DNA from: Cymbomonas tetramitiformis
Taxonomy: Eukaryota; Chlorophyta; Pyramimonadophyceae; Pyramimonadales; Pyramimonadaceae
Direction of reading: 5' to 3'
Assembly: GCA_001247695.2 (NCBI GenBank)
Contig: LGRX02034578.1
Location: 16,736-80,735, forward strand
Length of the DNA: 64,000 nt
The notes under the pieces were generated by a model that was not told the origin of the DNA, searched no databases, and saw nothing but the letters and a program-made list of their open reading frames with translations. The translations under genes and the position numbers were made by a program. Below are positions 47,527-58,588 of this stretch, in pieces (within the stretch, counting starts at the first letter, position 1; each line of letters begins with the position of its first letter).

Positions 47527-48031
47527 CTGAAGAGGGGAGGACACCGCCTGCCACGTGTCGAGCCACTTTTTGCCGATCGTGAGCCAAGGCCCTGCCTGCT
47601 TTGACACAAAGCTGGCGCACAACATTGTTCTTCGTGGGCATGGAGTAGGCCCCTTCAGACGCGAACATCAAAACATCGGAGAGTTCAGTGTCACGTTCCG
47701 GGAGGCTCAGCGGACGTGCCCGCTTGCACAGCCAGTGCACGACTTTTCGGGTCAGCTGGTCCCGCTTGCCAGGCGGCCAAGAAGTAGAGCTCTTCGAGAT
47801 CACGCTCTGGACACGGGGATCATCGGATCCGCCCCGGGGATCGGCCCCATCAAGGAAAGCCTCAGCTTCCAGTTCAGCAAGGTGACTCTTGTGGACGTAG
47901 GAGAGGTGCTGTCGGGCATTGGTGGTGTTGGTGCAGGAGGCAAGCCGGGCATTGCAGTTCTGGACGGCGCATCTGAGACCGATGGGAACGTTGGTGGTGG
48001 GGCAGATAATCTCGTTGAACAGCGACCAAAC
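47527..48031 (-). CDS. hAT transposase, BED zinc-finger exon
   Basis: The exon is bounded by an acceptor CTTCCTTGCAG (intron ends at 48,032) and a donor TCTTCAG/GTACTG (exon ends at 47,527). It starts VWSLFNEIICPTTN and contains CAVQNCNARLAS, then ARQHLSYVHKSH: the aromatic, Cys2 and His2 positions of a BED finger that binds transposon ends. A helical N-terminal hAT region follows (QLTRKVVHWLCKRARPLSLP, then KNNVVRQLCVKAG). It joins the chromodomain exon in phase 0. The gypsy retrotransposon now lies in the sequence downstream of its donor. Confidence 0.75.
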
Positions 48032-48230
48032 CTGCAAGGAAGCCACCAACAGTACATGTTCGTTATTACTGTCAACGACGGAAGCAGACCAAATTAACAA
48101 ACAGATATCAAACTCGATGAAGTTTAACACAGCGCTCGCACGCTAATCTCGCCGAAAATCCTTTTGAGAATACTACTAAAAGAATTGAGAATTCCACAAC
48201 AGCACCGACACAAGCAAGTCAACAACGAAC
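48032..48230 (-). other. Intron between chromodomain and BED exons
   Basis: A 199-bp interval with GT (GTTCGT) at its minus-strand start and a pyrimidine-rich CTTCCTTGCAG end. Splicing joins Lys codon AAG to Val codon GTT without changing frame. The related small hAT at 23,337-24,874 has an intron at the equivalent point. Confidence 0.7.
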
Positions 48231-48755
48231 CTTTGCAGCCCTACGACCTCGCATGGCAGGTCGAAGGATCTCGTCCGGCTCATCATCATCATCTTCATCG
48301 CTACCGACGACATTGTTAGCGGACGGGTGGGTATTTTCAGGCGCAGCGCTACTGGCGGCAGCAGCAACTACAACAGGGGTGTGGTCGTTGACAGGGGTTT
48401 TGCGTTTGCGTTTGCCGAGCTTCAGTGGTTCCAGTTGAGAGCGCTCCTTTCTGAAGGTGGCTATGTCGTCCTCCAGACCGGCTAGGTTCTCGATGGGCTC
48501 CCAAGTATCATGCGCTTGACTGTACCCTTTCCACCGGATGAGCCACTCCTCAACCGTGCGATCGCCTACTTTAGACAATCGTTCCGCTAAAATACTCTCA
48601 ACATCGTAGATATCATCTGCGTTACCGCGATGGTCAAATTCGTGATTGGGCGTGCGCTTGATCGGCCCCTTGCCGATGGGTGGCAGCCTGCTACTATTGC
48701 TCGAAGGTTTGCTTTTCTTGGCTGCCCGCTTACCGTTACCGCCCATGATGAACAA
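48231..48755 (-). CDS. hAT transposase, N-terminal chromodomain exon
   Basis: 175 codons from the Met at 48,755 (a second Met, MGGNGK, is three residues on). It has a basic N-terminus, then a chromodomain at about 47-105: DDIYDVESILAERL, EEWLIRWKGYSQAHDTWEPI, ENLAGLEDDIATF. The Tyr/Trp/Trp cage positions are present, so methyl-lysine binding is plausible. A Lys-rich run, an Ala/Ser linker, an acidic stretch (DEDDDDEPDE) and a basic end follow, then the splice donor. The layout matches the other hAT in this window, so chromodomain, BED finger and catalytic domain probably form one transposase that reads histone marks. Confidence 0.85.
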
Positions 48756-49298
48756 CTAGAGCTTTGACTGGGGATGCTGGGTGCTTTATAGTCTTCAGCA
48801 TGGTGGTGCTGGTCGGTGGTGAAGCATTTCAACATTTCAAAATCTGACCATAATATCGGACGGCGCAATGTCAGGGCATGGGCATTCTACCAATCACCGT
48901 GCACCGTGCCGACCTAACCGATTTTTCGCTTTTTGCGGGCAACCAATCCGATTAATAGTGTATGCGATTTATTTGCTGTGGAATTTTGAAAACCGATTGT
49001 ATTGCCGATTATTGCCCACGATAACCGATTCGATTGCGGTATGCGATTTGCCACAACCTATCCGATTAGTAATTAGTCCACGCTGGTAATCGATTCGGTT
49101 CTAATTAGGCCACGCTCCAAACCTATACGGTTTATAATTAGTTCCGAGTAGAAACCTGTTCGATTGTAATTAGTCACGAATCGCAAACCTATTTGATTGG
49201 TAATTCTCGATCGGGGAAATCGATTCGATAGGTGTATACACTATTAAATCGATTAATCATAATTCCTCGACTAATCGATTACCATCCTTGTTCACAAT

Positions 49299-52200
49299 CC
49301 CTGTACATTCCGGTGACAAAATATTGCACTGGACTGATCACCACATTTGGTATAATCTATCACCAGAGAAAGCATTGCAATCAGCACAATGCTGTCTATA
49401 CTCACAAAGATGAGTAACATATATTCTCAGATGTAATAAATAGAGGCACAATGTGACCTATGCTAAAATCGCGTATGCTCGGGCACTGTATTGTGACCTG
49501 CGCTAAGATCACAGTGTATGCATGGACACAACATGATTCATGCCAATGACGTGGACATATTTTATGCTACGACATTGCATCTGAAATTAATAAATCACTC
49601 AGAGAGAAGGTGTTGACATCAGTATAGCACCATTATACATGTAGTCATGAGGATTTAAAGAAGACATAGTCTCTCCGATATTGACAAACATGGTACATAT
49701 ATATATATATATCCATGCTCTCTGATCATATATTGATATTCCACAGCATATGATGATGGTAATAGAAAGCCATATTATATATACAGCACATGCTTGGGCA
49801 CTATATGACCCACGCAGATGACGTAAATTCGGGCTGCATCCCAATAACTGCAATGCACCTTCGGTGCAATGGGCTGCAACCCGAGAACTGCTATCCAGCT
49901 TCATAGAAAGCTTCCACGTCATCACATAGAGGTCGGACCTCTGTTGTATTTGAACGGCGCTTGACAACCGCCTAGCAATACACTTCCTTGAGGGGGGAAG
50001 ATGATAAGCTAGAAATACAACTAAAAACCAAATAAATAATAAAGACAAATAATAAAACAAATAAGTTGCATCATTGTTTTTGTTTTGGTAAGCCTGATTG
50101 TATACAGTCAAACCATGCAGAATTCCATGAAGTTGACACATACATCAGCCATGACATACATATGAGCTTGATTTTGAAGACCTAGACATTGTATACATCT
50201 GGTCTAGCATGTATCCAGACTAGAATTGTATACTGACACGGTGCAAGCACTATAGCCTCTGCCACCGATGATCATTGAAAAGGGCAACCATTCTTGATAT
50301 TTCATACATATCATCTGATTGGATCATTAAAGGTGTCAAGATTACTCAATGCAATATGCAGGCCACGGCCTGAGTACAACACCTAGAAAGGTCAAAGCCA
50401 CTGAGCTGACCAATGCAGCATGAATGCTAGCTGCCTTGAAGGCTATACAATAAGCCTATTGTCCTTATGTCTTGATATGTATCCGTGTATTGGCATCTCT
50501 TTGAGGTAATTATGCCTACTGAATGAGCCATACCAACCATCTTGTCTTCATTGATCATTACATATCTGATCATTTCGCCATTGAGCAATGCCTATTATGT
50601 GAGATTATATATCACAAGGCATTTCATTAGTGCACATTAAACAATTGTAGTGCAACAAGGATCATCAGCTCTGAACCATACCAAAAGGTTGAGTTGTTGT
50701 CAATTGGTTTTTCAGACACCATTCCTCAGAGGTCTATTCATCATGAAAGACAGAGTCTGTGCTATTATGGCTATTCAGCCTCCGACATAGCTGCATAGCT
50801 ATTTAGCTTATGACCCAACCGTTGTTAAGCAGCCTCCACGCTATATGGCTGAAAAATGGCAAGCAATCTCTTCGGTCATTCTGGGGCATAGAGCAATCAA
50901 GCACAGCCAATCCAGGATGTTTATCCCAAAATTCTCCAAAAGTTATTCATGTTTTTCAGTGTCATATGAAAATAGCTAATATACCGCCCTATGATGGGAG
51001 TCATCTCCTTCGGCGAGGGAAAATGGTTATGGCGTTATGCTGTAAAGTTGACCAATCTGATCATCATAAAAGTGACAGACAGATTTGAAAAAATCGATTG
51101 AAACTTGTATTGAAAATGACTATTCCTTAAGATAAGGTATTGCACCTAAGGGAATAAAGGTTTCACCCTCTGAAATAGGAAAGGAGTTTTTCATTGACTC
51201 TAGTTCCTGAATCCAGAATCACATAGAAAATATATTCTATCCTGTACATATACAAGTACATTAGATTCAGATTCTGAGCATACAAGTGGATTTGAATGCA
51301 CTCAGGTATGTACTGAGTTGCAACTGTCCAAAGTTTTCATTCTGACATCCCTATCTTATTTGTGGAATAGCATATAATGGTATAAACCATCCACATATAG
51401 ATTGACATCATACTTGTGGTTCATATCATTCTGGCACATAAGACACGCATGCTTCATTGAGGAATCATGACTCTCTGAAAGTTCATTCTGGAATGTTTAG
51501 AAATTTGTTGTCTCGACCATTAGGCCACGAAGTCTTGGGAAAAGCCAGACCACCGCAATCTGCAGCTGGTTTCCAAGCGCAGCTCATCCTCATTCTGGAA
51601 AGTGACAGAAATTTTATAGTCATAAAACAAGTCACAACTCTGTCGGATTGAAATGACACATTCATCATTCATACTTCTTTATCATAACAAGTCTCTGAAT
51701 AAGTGTTTGCCCAAAAATAAAATGGGCACCATTGAGATAAGTGATCTGGTGCTGAAGAATATACACATATCACTAGGCAATGTCTTGTTCTATTCATAAT
51801 GAATGACATATCAGCCATCCATCAACTACGAAAATACAACTCGTAGTAAGTTGTTGTCATTACGGACACTTCTTGATTGACTCTCCATTAGCTTCGATAC
51901 CAAAGTTAACTTCGGTACCATCACTGATTTCTTTGTTCATCATGACAATCATTTTCCAGAACCATTGTCTAAGTTGGGTACACTATAGTGACCCTGAACT
52001 GACAAAGTATGTGGGCTACAATCCAGCGACTGCATTTGACATCATCTGGCATTTGCCACATTCAAAAACGTCAGGCATATTGCCAATATGACGTAGAGAG
52101 AATCAATGTTCAGATTAACATTGTTACCTCTAAAGCATTCGATGAGTAATCTCAGTCTGATTCTCTATCAAACCATTTTTTCACATAACATAATAATTGG

Positions 52201-54484
52201 ATAGCATTCTCCATCACCATCTGATTGGTTTGATGCACCTCTTTTTAAAAAAGGGGGAGGAAGGAGTATAGATTCATTCATTTTCATACAGCTGCCACAA
52301 ATTGATTTACATCATTGTGATTTTGCTTGGAAAATTAAAAATCTTATCAAAAGTTCCAGCATCTGTGTATAGCAGCCATAAAGTTCATGACACGGTACAT
52401 CATGCCGATTGAAACATCAAATGAAGTCTTATTTGACTTATTGACACATAAAGTTCATTATGAAGAAATCATAGATGCATATTTCTCCGGCTCTATCATA
52501 TTATATGAAGGGCACTGACACTGGAGAACGATGGTTTTTCAAATGTGAATAAGCTATATTGTAAGCTTACGACCATCACTTTGACGTCAACAGCCTGAGA
52601 TGCTGATTGTCGAAATTCAAGAGTTGAAGGATTCGATGAATCAACCTTGATACATGTGTTTTGATTGATGAATTGTTGATCCATGGTTTCTCCCCAAATC
52701 TAGAGAAGCTGGCACACAAGTTGTTGCCAATGTCTTAAGGAAAGCATCTGAGCAAAGGATTGCCAGTTGTGCCATCAGGCATCGAATTCCATAAACAGCA
52801 AAGCCGAGTGAGTAAATCTGCCATTCTAGCTATTTGCCCGTCATTCCTTCCAGGTTCATGACAAGAGACAATTCATCAAAGTCATACACCAATGCATAAA
52901 TCACATGCATGGTTGCAAAGTTTGTATCCGAATGCCATTCCATCAAGGTTAAGCATCTTGACAGTAACTCTGGCCAACCAAAAGCCTTCCTGTCTTCGGA
53001 TATCTTGAGCATTCTCATTTCCAGCTCCATTATGGACTAGGAAGCATCATGACTGTGCCTCGCCAGGACGCTAATCCTCAAAGCCGCACACTTGAGGCGA
53101 GCCTTATGAGACAGTGACCTTTGGCTTGTGGGGCGTCAACCCCTTATCAAATCCTGAACACTTGTTAACACCTGGATAAATTTATCATGATGCAACTTAA
53201 GTGGGATTATAAGTTCCATATAATCATATTGTCTACGTATGCTGAAGGCATAACTGCCGCATATGATCACAATAGGTCGCAGCTTCTATAACATTGTGGC
53301 TTCTGAGTCAAAAGCTGATAGCCAATGACTTTTGCCAATAAATTGCCGACCAAATAATAATCAGGCCGTGGAAACATGTACCCAAGAGGTTTTCATCCAT
53401 CGGTCACATATATATCAGGGCTGCATCCCAAGAACTGCAGGGCTGCATCCCAAGAACTGCAGGCTGGGCTGCATCCCAAGAACTGCAGGGCTGCATCCCA
53501 AGAACTGCAGGGCTGCATCCCAAGAACTGCAGGGTTATATCCCTAACATTTTTTACCCTGCATCAAGTTGATATGACAGGAGCAGGAATTGATCCTTCCT
53601 TGCTAAGGTGTAGTGAGCCTTGTATAAATCATACCCTTACACAGATACGCATATGCGGGTACCAATATCTATGAAAAACTGCTAATGCTACCTTTGCCAA
53701 AACCGTGGTTTGTCATCGGATTCTTGGCCGGTCATCCGAAGCTACCGGAGACATCGACTGAGGTAGACGGAGTTGTGATCCTAAGTTGTGCTTGACAAAC
53801 ATAACTAAATAAATTTCACATTAGTACGTGGCGAATCCATTCTCACTCATCGCGATAGATGTTCGTGAAAGCGTGCGTACTGGACAAAAACATTGAGGAT
53901 TTGAGCAGACCGGTTGAGGATTATAAGTCCAATTCCGTTAAGCAGGGCCACTCCGTTTGCATTAAAAACAAGGCCCAAAAATGGGGCTCCCCATCGCCAC
54001 CTATGATCCTCCAAAGTAGCTTAAGGAGGGGAGGAAGGGTTGGGTGCACTATATCAGGCCGAGAATCGTGCGATTATAAATCGTTAAATCGTGGGATCAT
54101 CGTTCGCTAAAGCGACGACGGCTAGCGCAAATAATCCGTAACGTACACTTCGGATGCTTTGAATCGTCACTCTGACGCACGATACGTATGGATCAATCAG
54201 TAATCCAGCGTCAATCTGCATCACGAAACGCAATTCATTGAACCTTGAAACGTCACTCTGAAATACGATACGATTTCCAGAAAGGTGGGCTACATCCTAA
54301 GAACTGTAAGGTGAGGGACTAAAGTGGACTCAGTTCCCCCCAATAACCTAAAAACACCATGAGGGACGCCTCAAATCGGTGTAAGAAGACTGGTACCAGC
54401 AAGAAGCGACAACAACAAAGACATCATAGACATATACAAAGGTATGCCCGTTGTGAGGTCACAACTCTTTTAAGAGGGGAGATC
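49299..54484. repeat. Giant palindrome, left arm, inner block
   Basis: The inverted counterpart of 55,129-60,430, traceable along its whole length, for example TGGTTCAAAATC-type single-copy words, CTTCCTTGAGGGGGGAAGAT at 49,982 and CCCAATAACCTAAAAACACC at 54,340. Substitutions, small indels and different tandem-repeat numbers separate the arms. Short frames shared by both arms (52,496-52,684 and 52,830-53,030 against 56,900-57,088 and 56,566-56,754) are 60-66 codons, unlike known proteins; one differs by an in-frame 9-bp indel. No gene can be asserted. Confidence 0.85.
53418..53534. repeat. 22-bp tandem repeat
   Basis: About five copies of GGGCTGCATCCCAAGAACTG plus two bases, with one 5-bp interruption. 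The mirror site (56,100-56,180) has only one or two degenerate copies, so expansion happened after the arms separated. Confidence 0.85.
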
Positions 54485-55128
54485 TGTCAGGGTCATGACC
54501 GATGACATATCTTAAGGGTTCGCTTGGAAGCGATATGATATATGATATATAGCGAGGCTATTATGGAACGTTAATAGCTCACGCAGCGTATGTGTGGATA
54601 TGAGTGCAGTGCTTCTTCAGAAGTGACTGCTGTAGCCCAACGCTACCTCATTTTACGCAATGCCCCGCATCTCATAGATGCCACCACAATTGGGTTGTGA
54701 ACCCAAGGCATTGGTTGAACAATCAGTATCGGCTGAACGAATAAGCCATATGATACTCGCATGCTTGTTCAGAACATGCTAGAAGCGAAGATGAGTTTTC
54801 TCCGAACACTTCCGGTTCTTCAAGACTTCATCTTGCTTTGTCATCTCGATGCCACAACCTGGCCTCTCAATGACAGGTGTCACTCAAGGTGAGTGAATGA
54901 CAAATGGTACGACTGTACATGTCATAGTCGACCGTACTGACGACTGTCATAAATGTATGACGCGACTCGACCTGTACAGTCATGATCGACCATACTGTCG
55001 ACTGTCATAATAATATATGACACGACCGACTGTCATAATAATATATGACATGACATGACATGACATGGATGACAGGTATGACACGTATGACATGTATGAC
55101 ACATATGTCATCGGTCATAACCCTGACA
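54485..55128. repeat. LTR-like loop at the palindrome centre
   Basis: A 644-bp sequence beginning TGTCAGGGTCATGACCGATG and ending in the inverted form CATCGGTCATAACCCTGACA, flanked by GATC on both sides. A purine run (AAGAGGGGAGATC) precedes it on the plus strand, and the same run precedes it on the minus strand from the other arm. Its middle is not palindromic and is homologous to the LTR-like sequence at 18,908-19,475. It contains many ATGACA/TGTCAT units. Confidence 0.7.
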
Positions 55129-57572
55129 GATCTCCCCTCTTAAGAGAGTTGTGTCCTCACAACGGGCATACCTTTGTATATGTCTTTAATGTCTTTGTTG
55201 TTGTCGCTTCTTGCTGGTACCAGTCTTCTTACACCGATTTGAGGCGTCCCTCATGGTGTTTTTAGGTTATTGGGGGGAACTGAGTCCACTTTAGTCCCTC
55301 ACCTTAGGCAGCCATACAGTCCTTAGGATGCAGCCCACCTTTCCGGAAATCGTATCGTTGAGTGACGTTCCAAGGTTCAATGAAGAGCGTTTTCGCGATA
55401 CAATCCTACGCTGGATTACTGATTGATCCACACGTTATCATGTATGTGCTAGACGATTCAAAGCATCCGAAGTCTACGTTACGGATTATTTGCGCCAGCC
55501 GTCGTCGCCTTTGCGCGATCGATGATCCCACGATTATAACGAATTATATTCGAACGATTCTCGGCCTGATATAGTGCACCCAACTCTTCCTCCCCTCCTT
55601 AAGCTACTTTGGAGGATCCTAGGCGGTGATGGGGAGCCCGATTTCGATAATAAACGAACAAAAGGGGCTTGTTTTAATGCAAACGGAGCGGCCCTGCTTA
55701 ACGGAATTGGACTTATAATCCTTTACCGGTCTGCTCAACTCCTCAATATTTTTGTCCAGTACGCACGCTTTGACGAACATCTATCGCGATGAGTGAGAAT
55801 GGATTCGCCACGTACTAATGTGAAATTTATTTAGTTATGTTTGTCAAGCACAACTTAGGATCACAACTCCTTCTACCTCAGTCATTATCTCCGGTAGCTT
55901 CGGATGACTGGCCAAGAATCCGATGACAAACCACGGTTTTGGCAAAGGTAGCATTTAGCAGTTTTTTCACAGATATTGGTACCCGCATATGCGTATCTGT
56001 GTAAGGGTATGATTTATACAAGGCTCACTACACCTTAGCAAGGAAGGATCAATTCCTGCTCCTGTCATATCAATTTGATGCAGGGTAAAAAATGTTAGGG
56101 ATATAACCCTGCAGTTCTCGGGTTGCAGCCCATTGCACCGAATGCATCGCAGCATCGCAGTTCTTGGGATGCAGCCCTGATATATTTATACGACCGATGG
56201 ATGAAAACCTCTTGGGTACATGTTTCCACGGCCTGATTATTTTTAGGTCGGCATTTATTGGCAAAAGTCATTGGCTATCAGCTTTTGACTCAGAAGCCAC
56301 AATGTTATAGAAGCCGCGACCTATTGTGATCATATGCGGCAGTTATGCCTTCAGCATACGTAGACAATATGATTATGTGGAAGTTATAATCCCACTTAAG
56401 TTGCATCATGATAAATTTATCCAGGTGTTAACAAGTGTTCAGGATTTGATAAGGGGTTGACGCCCCACAAGCCAAAGGTCACTGTCTCATAAGGCTCGCC
56501 TCAAGTGTGCGGCTTTGAGGATTAGTGTCCTGGCGAGGCACAGTCATGATGCTTCCTAGTCCATAATGGAGTTGGAAATGAGAATGCTCAAGATATCCGA
56601 AGACAGGAAGGCTTTTGGTTGGCCAGAGTTACTGTCAAGATGCTTAACCTTGATGGAATGGCATTCGGATACAAAATACACAACCATGCATGTGACTTAT
56701 GCATTGGTGTATGACTTTGATGAATTGTCTCTTGAAGGAATGACGGGCAAATAGCTAGAGTGGCGAATTTACTCACTCGGCTTTGCTGTTTATGGAATTC
56801 GATGCCTGATGGCACAACTGGCAATCCTTTGCTCAGATGCTTTCCTTAAGACATTGGCAACAACTTGTGTGCCAGCTTCTCTAGATTTGGGGAGAAACCA
56901 TGGATCAACAATTTATTAATCAAAACACATGTATCAAGGTTGATTCATCGAATCTTTCAACTTTTGAATTTCGACAATCAGCATCCCAGGCTGTTGACGT
57001 CAAAGTGATGGTCGTAAGCTTACAATATAGCTTATTCACATTTGAAAAACCATCGTTCTCCTATGTCAGTGCCCTTCATATAATATGATAGAGCCGGAGA
57101 AAAATGCATCTATGATTTCTTCATAATGAACTTTATGTGTCAATAAGTCAAATAAGACTTCATTTGATGTTTCAATCGGCATGATGTACCGTGTCATGAA
57201 CTTTATGGCTGCTATACACAGATGCTGGAACTTTTGATAGGATCTTTAATTTTCCAAGCAAAATCACAATGATGTAAGGTGTGGCAGCTGTATGAAAATG
57301 AATGAATCTATACTCTTCCTCCCCCTTGCAAAAAGAGATGTATCAAACCAATCAGATGGTGATGGAGGATGTTATTCAATCATTATGTTATGTGAATAAG
57401 ATTGAGATGCTTATCGAATGCTTTAGAGGCAACAATGTCAATCTGAACATTGATTCTCTCTACGTCATATTGGCAATATGCCTGACGTTTTTGAATGTGG
57501 CAAATGCCAGATGATGTCAAATGCAGTCGTTGGGTTGCAGCCCACATACATTGTCAGTTCAGGGTCACTATA

Positions 57573-57656
57573 GTGTGCCCAACTTAGACAATGGTGTGCC
57601 CAACTTAGACAATGGTGTGCCCAACTTAGACAATGGTGTGCCCAACTTAGACAATG
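57573..57656. repeat. 21-bp tandem repeat
   Basis: Four copies of GTGTGCCCAACTTAGACAAT(G). The left arm has a single copy near 51,965, so this array also arose after palindrome formation. Confidence 0.85.
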
Positions 57657-58450
57657 TTTCTGGATAATGATTGTCATAATGAACAACGGAATCAGTGATG
57701 GTACCGAAGTTAACTTTGGTATCGAAGCTAATGGAGAGTCAGTTAAGAAGTGTATGTAATGACAACAACTTACTACGAGTTGTATTTTCGTAGTTGAAAG
57801 ATGGCTGACATGTCGTTTCATTATGATTAGAACATGGCATTGCCTAGTGAAATATGTATCTTCTTCAGTAGATGATAACTTATCTCAATGATGCCCATTT
57901 TATTTTTGGGCAAACACCATTCAGAGACTTGTCATGGTAAAGAAGTATGAATGATGAATGTGTCATTTCAATCCGATAGAATTGTGACTAGTTGATGACT
58001 ATAAAACTTCTGTCACTTTCCAGAATGAGGATGAACTGCGCTTGGAAACCAGCTGCAGATTGGAAACCGCCATGGCTTTTCCCAAGACTTCGTGGCCTAA
58101 TGGTCGAGGCAACAAATTTCTAAACATTCCAGAATGAGCTTTCAGAGAGTCATAATTCCTCAATGAAGCATGCTTGTCTTATGTGACAAAATGATATGAA
58201 ATTTCAAATATGATGTCAATCTATATGTGGATGGCTTATACCATTGTATGCTATTCCACAAATAAATAGTGATGTCAGAATAAAACTTTGGACAATTGCA
58301 ACTTAGTACAAATTTGAGTGCATTCAAGTCCACTAAAATGTTCAGAATCTGAATCTAATGTACTTTTCTAGCTAAAGCTACCATTGACTGTCCAACATCC
58401 ACTCTGGACATTGTTTCTTACGTCTTTTGGCATCACGCTCAGCGTTTTTC

Positions 58451-58588
58451 TTATTCTGCAAGCGCCTCGCTCTTTGCTACTTTTTCATCCGGAACGTTGT
58501 ACCGGCTACGAAACTTGCTGGTAACTTCTTCTTCTGAGCTTTCTTCATCCAAAAGCAAAACTGGCTTCAACTTGTCTTGTTCTTTCAT
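58451..58588 (-). CDS. Exon-like small ORF, acidic
   Basis: 45 codons from ATG at 58,588, reading MKEQDKLKPVLLLDEESSEE and later SKFRSRYNVPDEKVAK. A good acceptor (TTCGTCCTAG) directly precedes the ATG, so this may be an internal exon rather than a whole gene. An adjacent frame continues as a basic stretch, NKKNAERDAKRRKKQ, suggesting one indel. The surrounding 300 bp or so is absent from the left arm, so it was inserted into the right arm. It looks like a captured gene fragment; the source is unknown. Confidence 0.3.
   Translation of the reverse strand: MKEQDKLKPVLLLDEESSEEEVTSKFRSRYNVPDEKVAKSEALAE

Larger units (their letters stand above)
31586..49290 (-). mobile_element. 17.7-kb composite chromodomain-BED hAT transposon
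   Basis: The terminal inverted repeat is CAAGGATGGTAAT at 31,586 and ATTACCATCCTTG at 49,290. The 8-bp duplication TTCACAAT is at 31,578-31,585 and 49,291-49,298. The unoccupied target, with a single copy of the octamer (ATTGTGAA, inverted), is at 60,431-60,438 in the right palindrome arm. Subterminal zones (31,590-31,930 and 48,950-49,260) repeat AACCTATTNGATTA and AATTAG phrases. Minus-strand exons for a chromodomain, a BED finger and the hAT C-terminal domain lie at the two ends. A complete gypsy retrotransposon accounts for most of the length. Confidence 0.9.
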
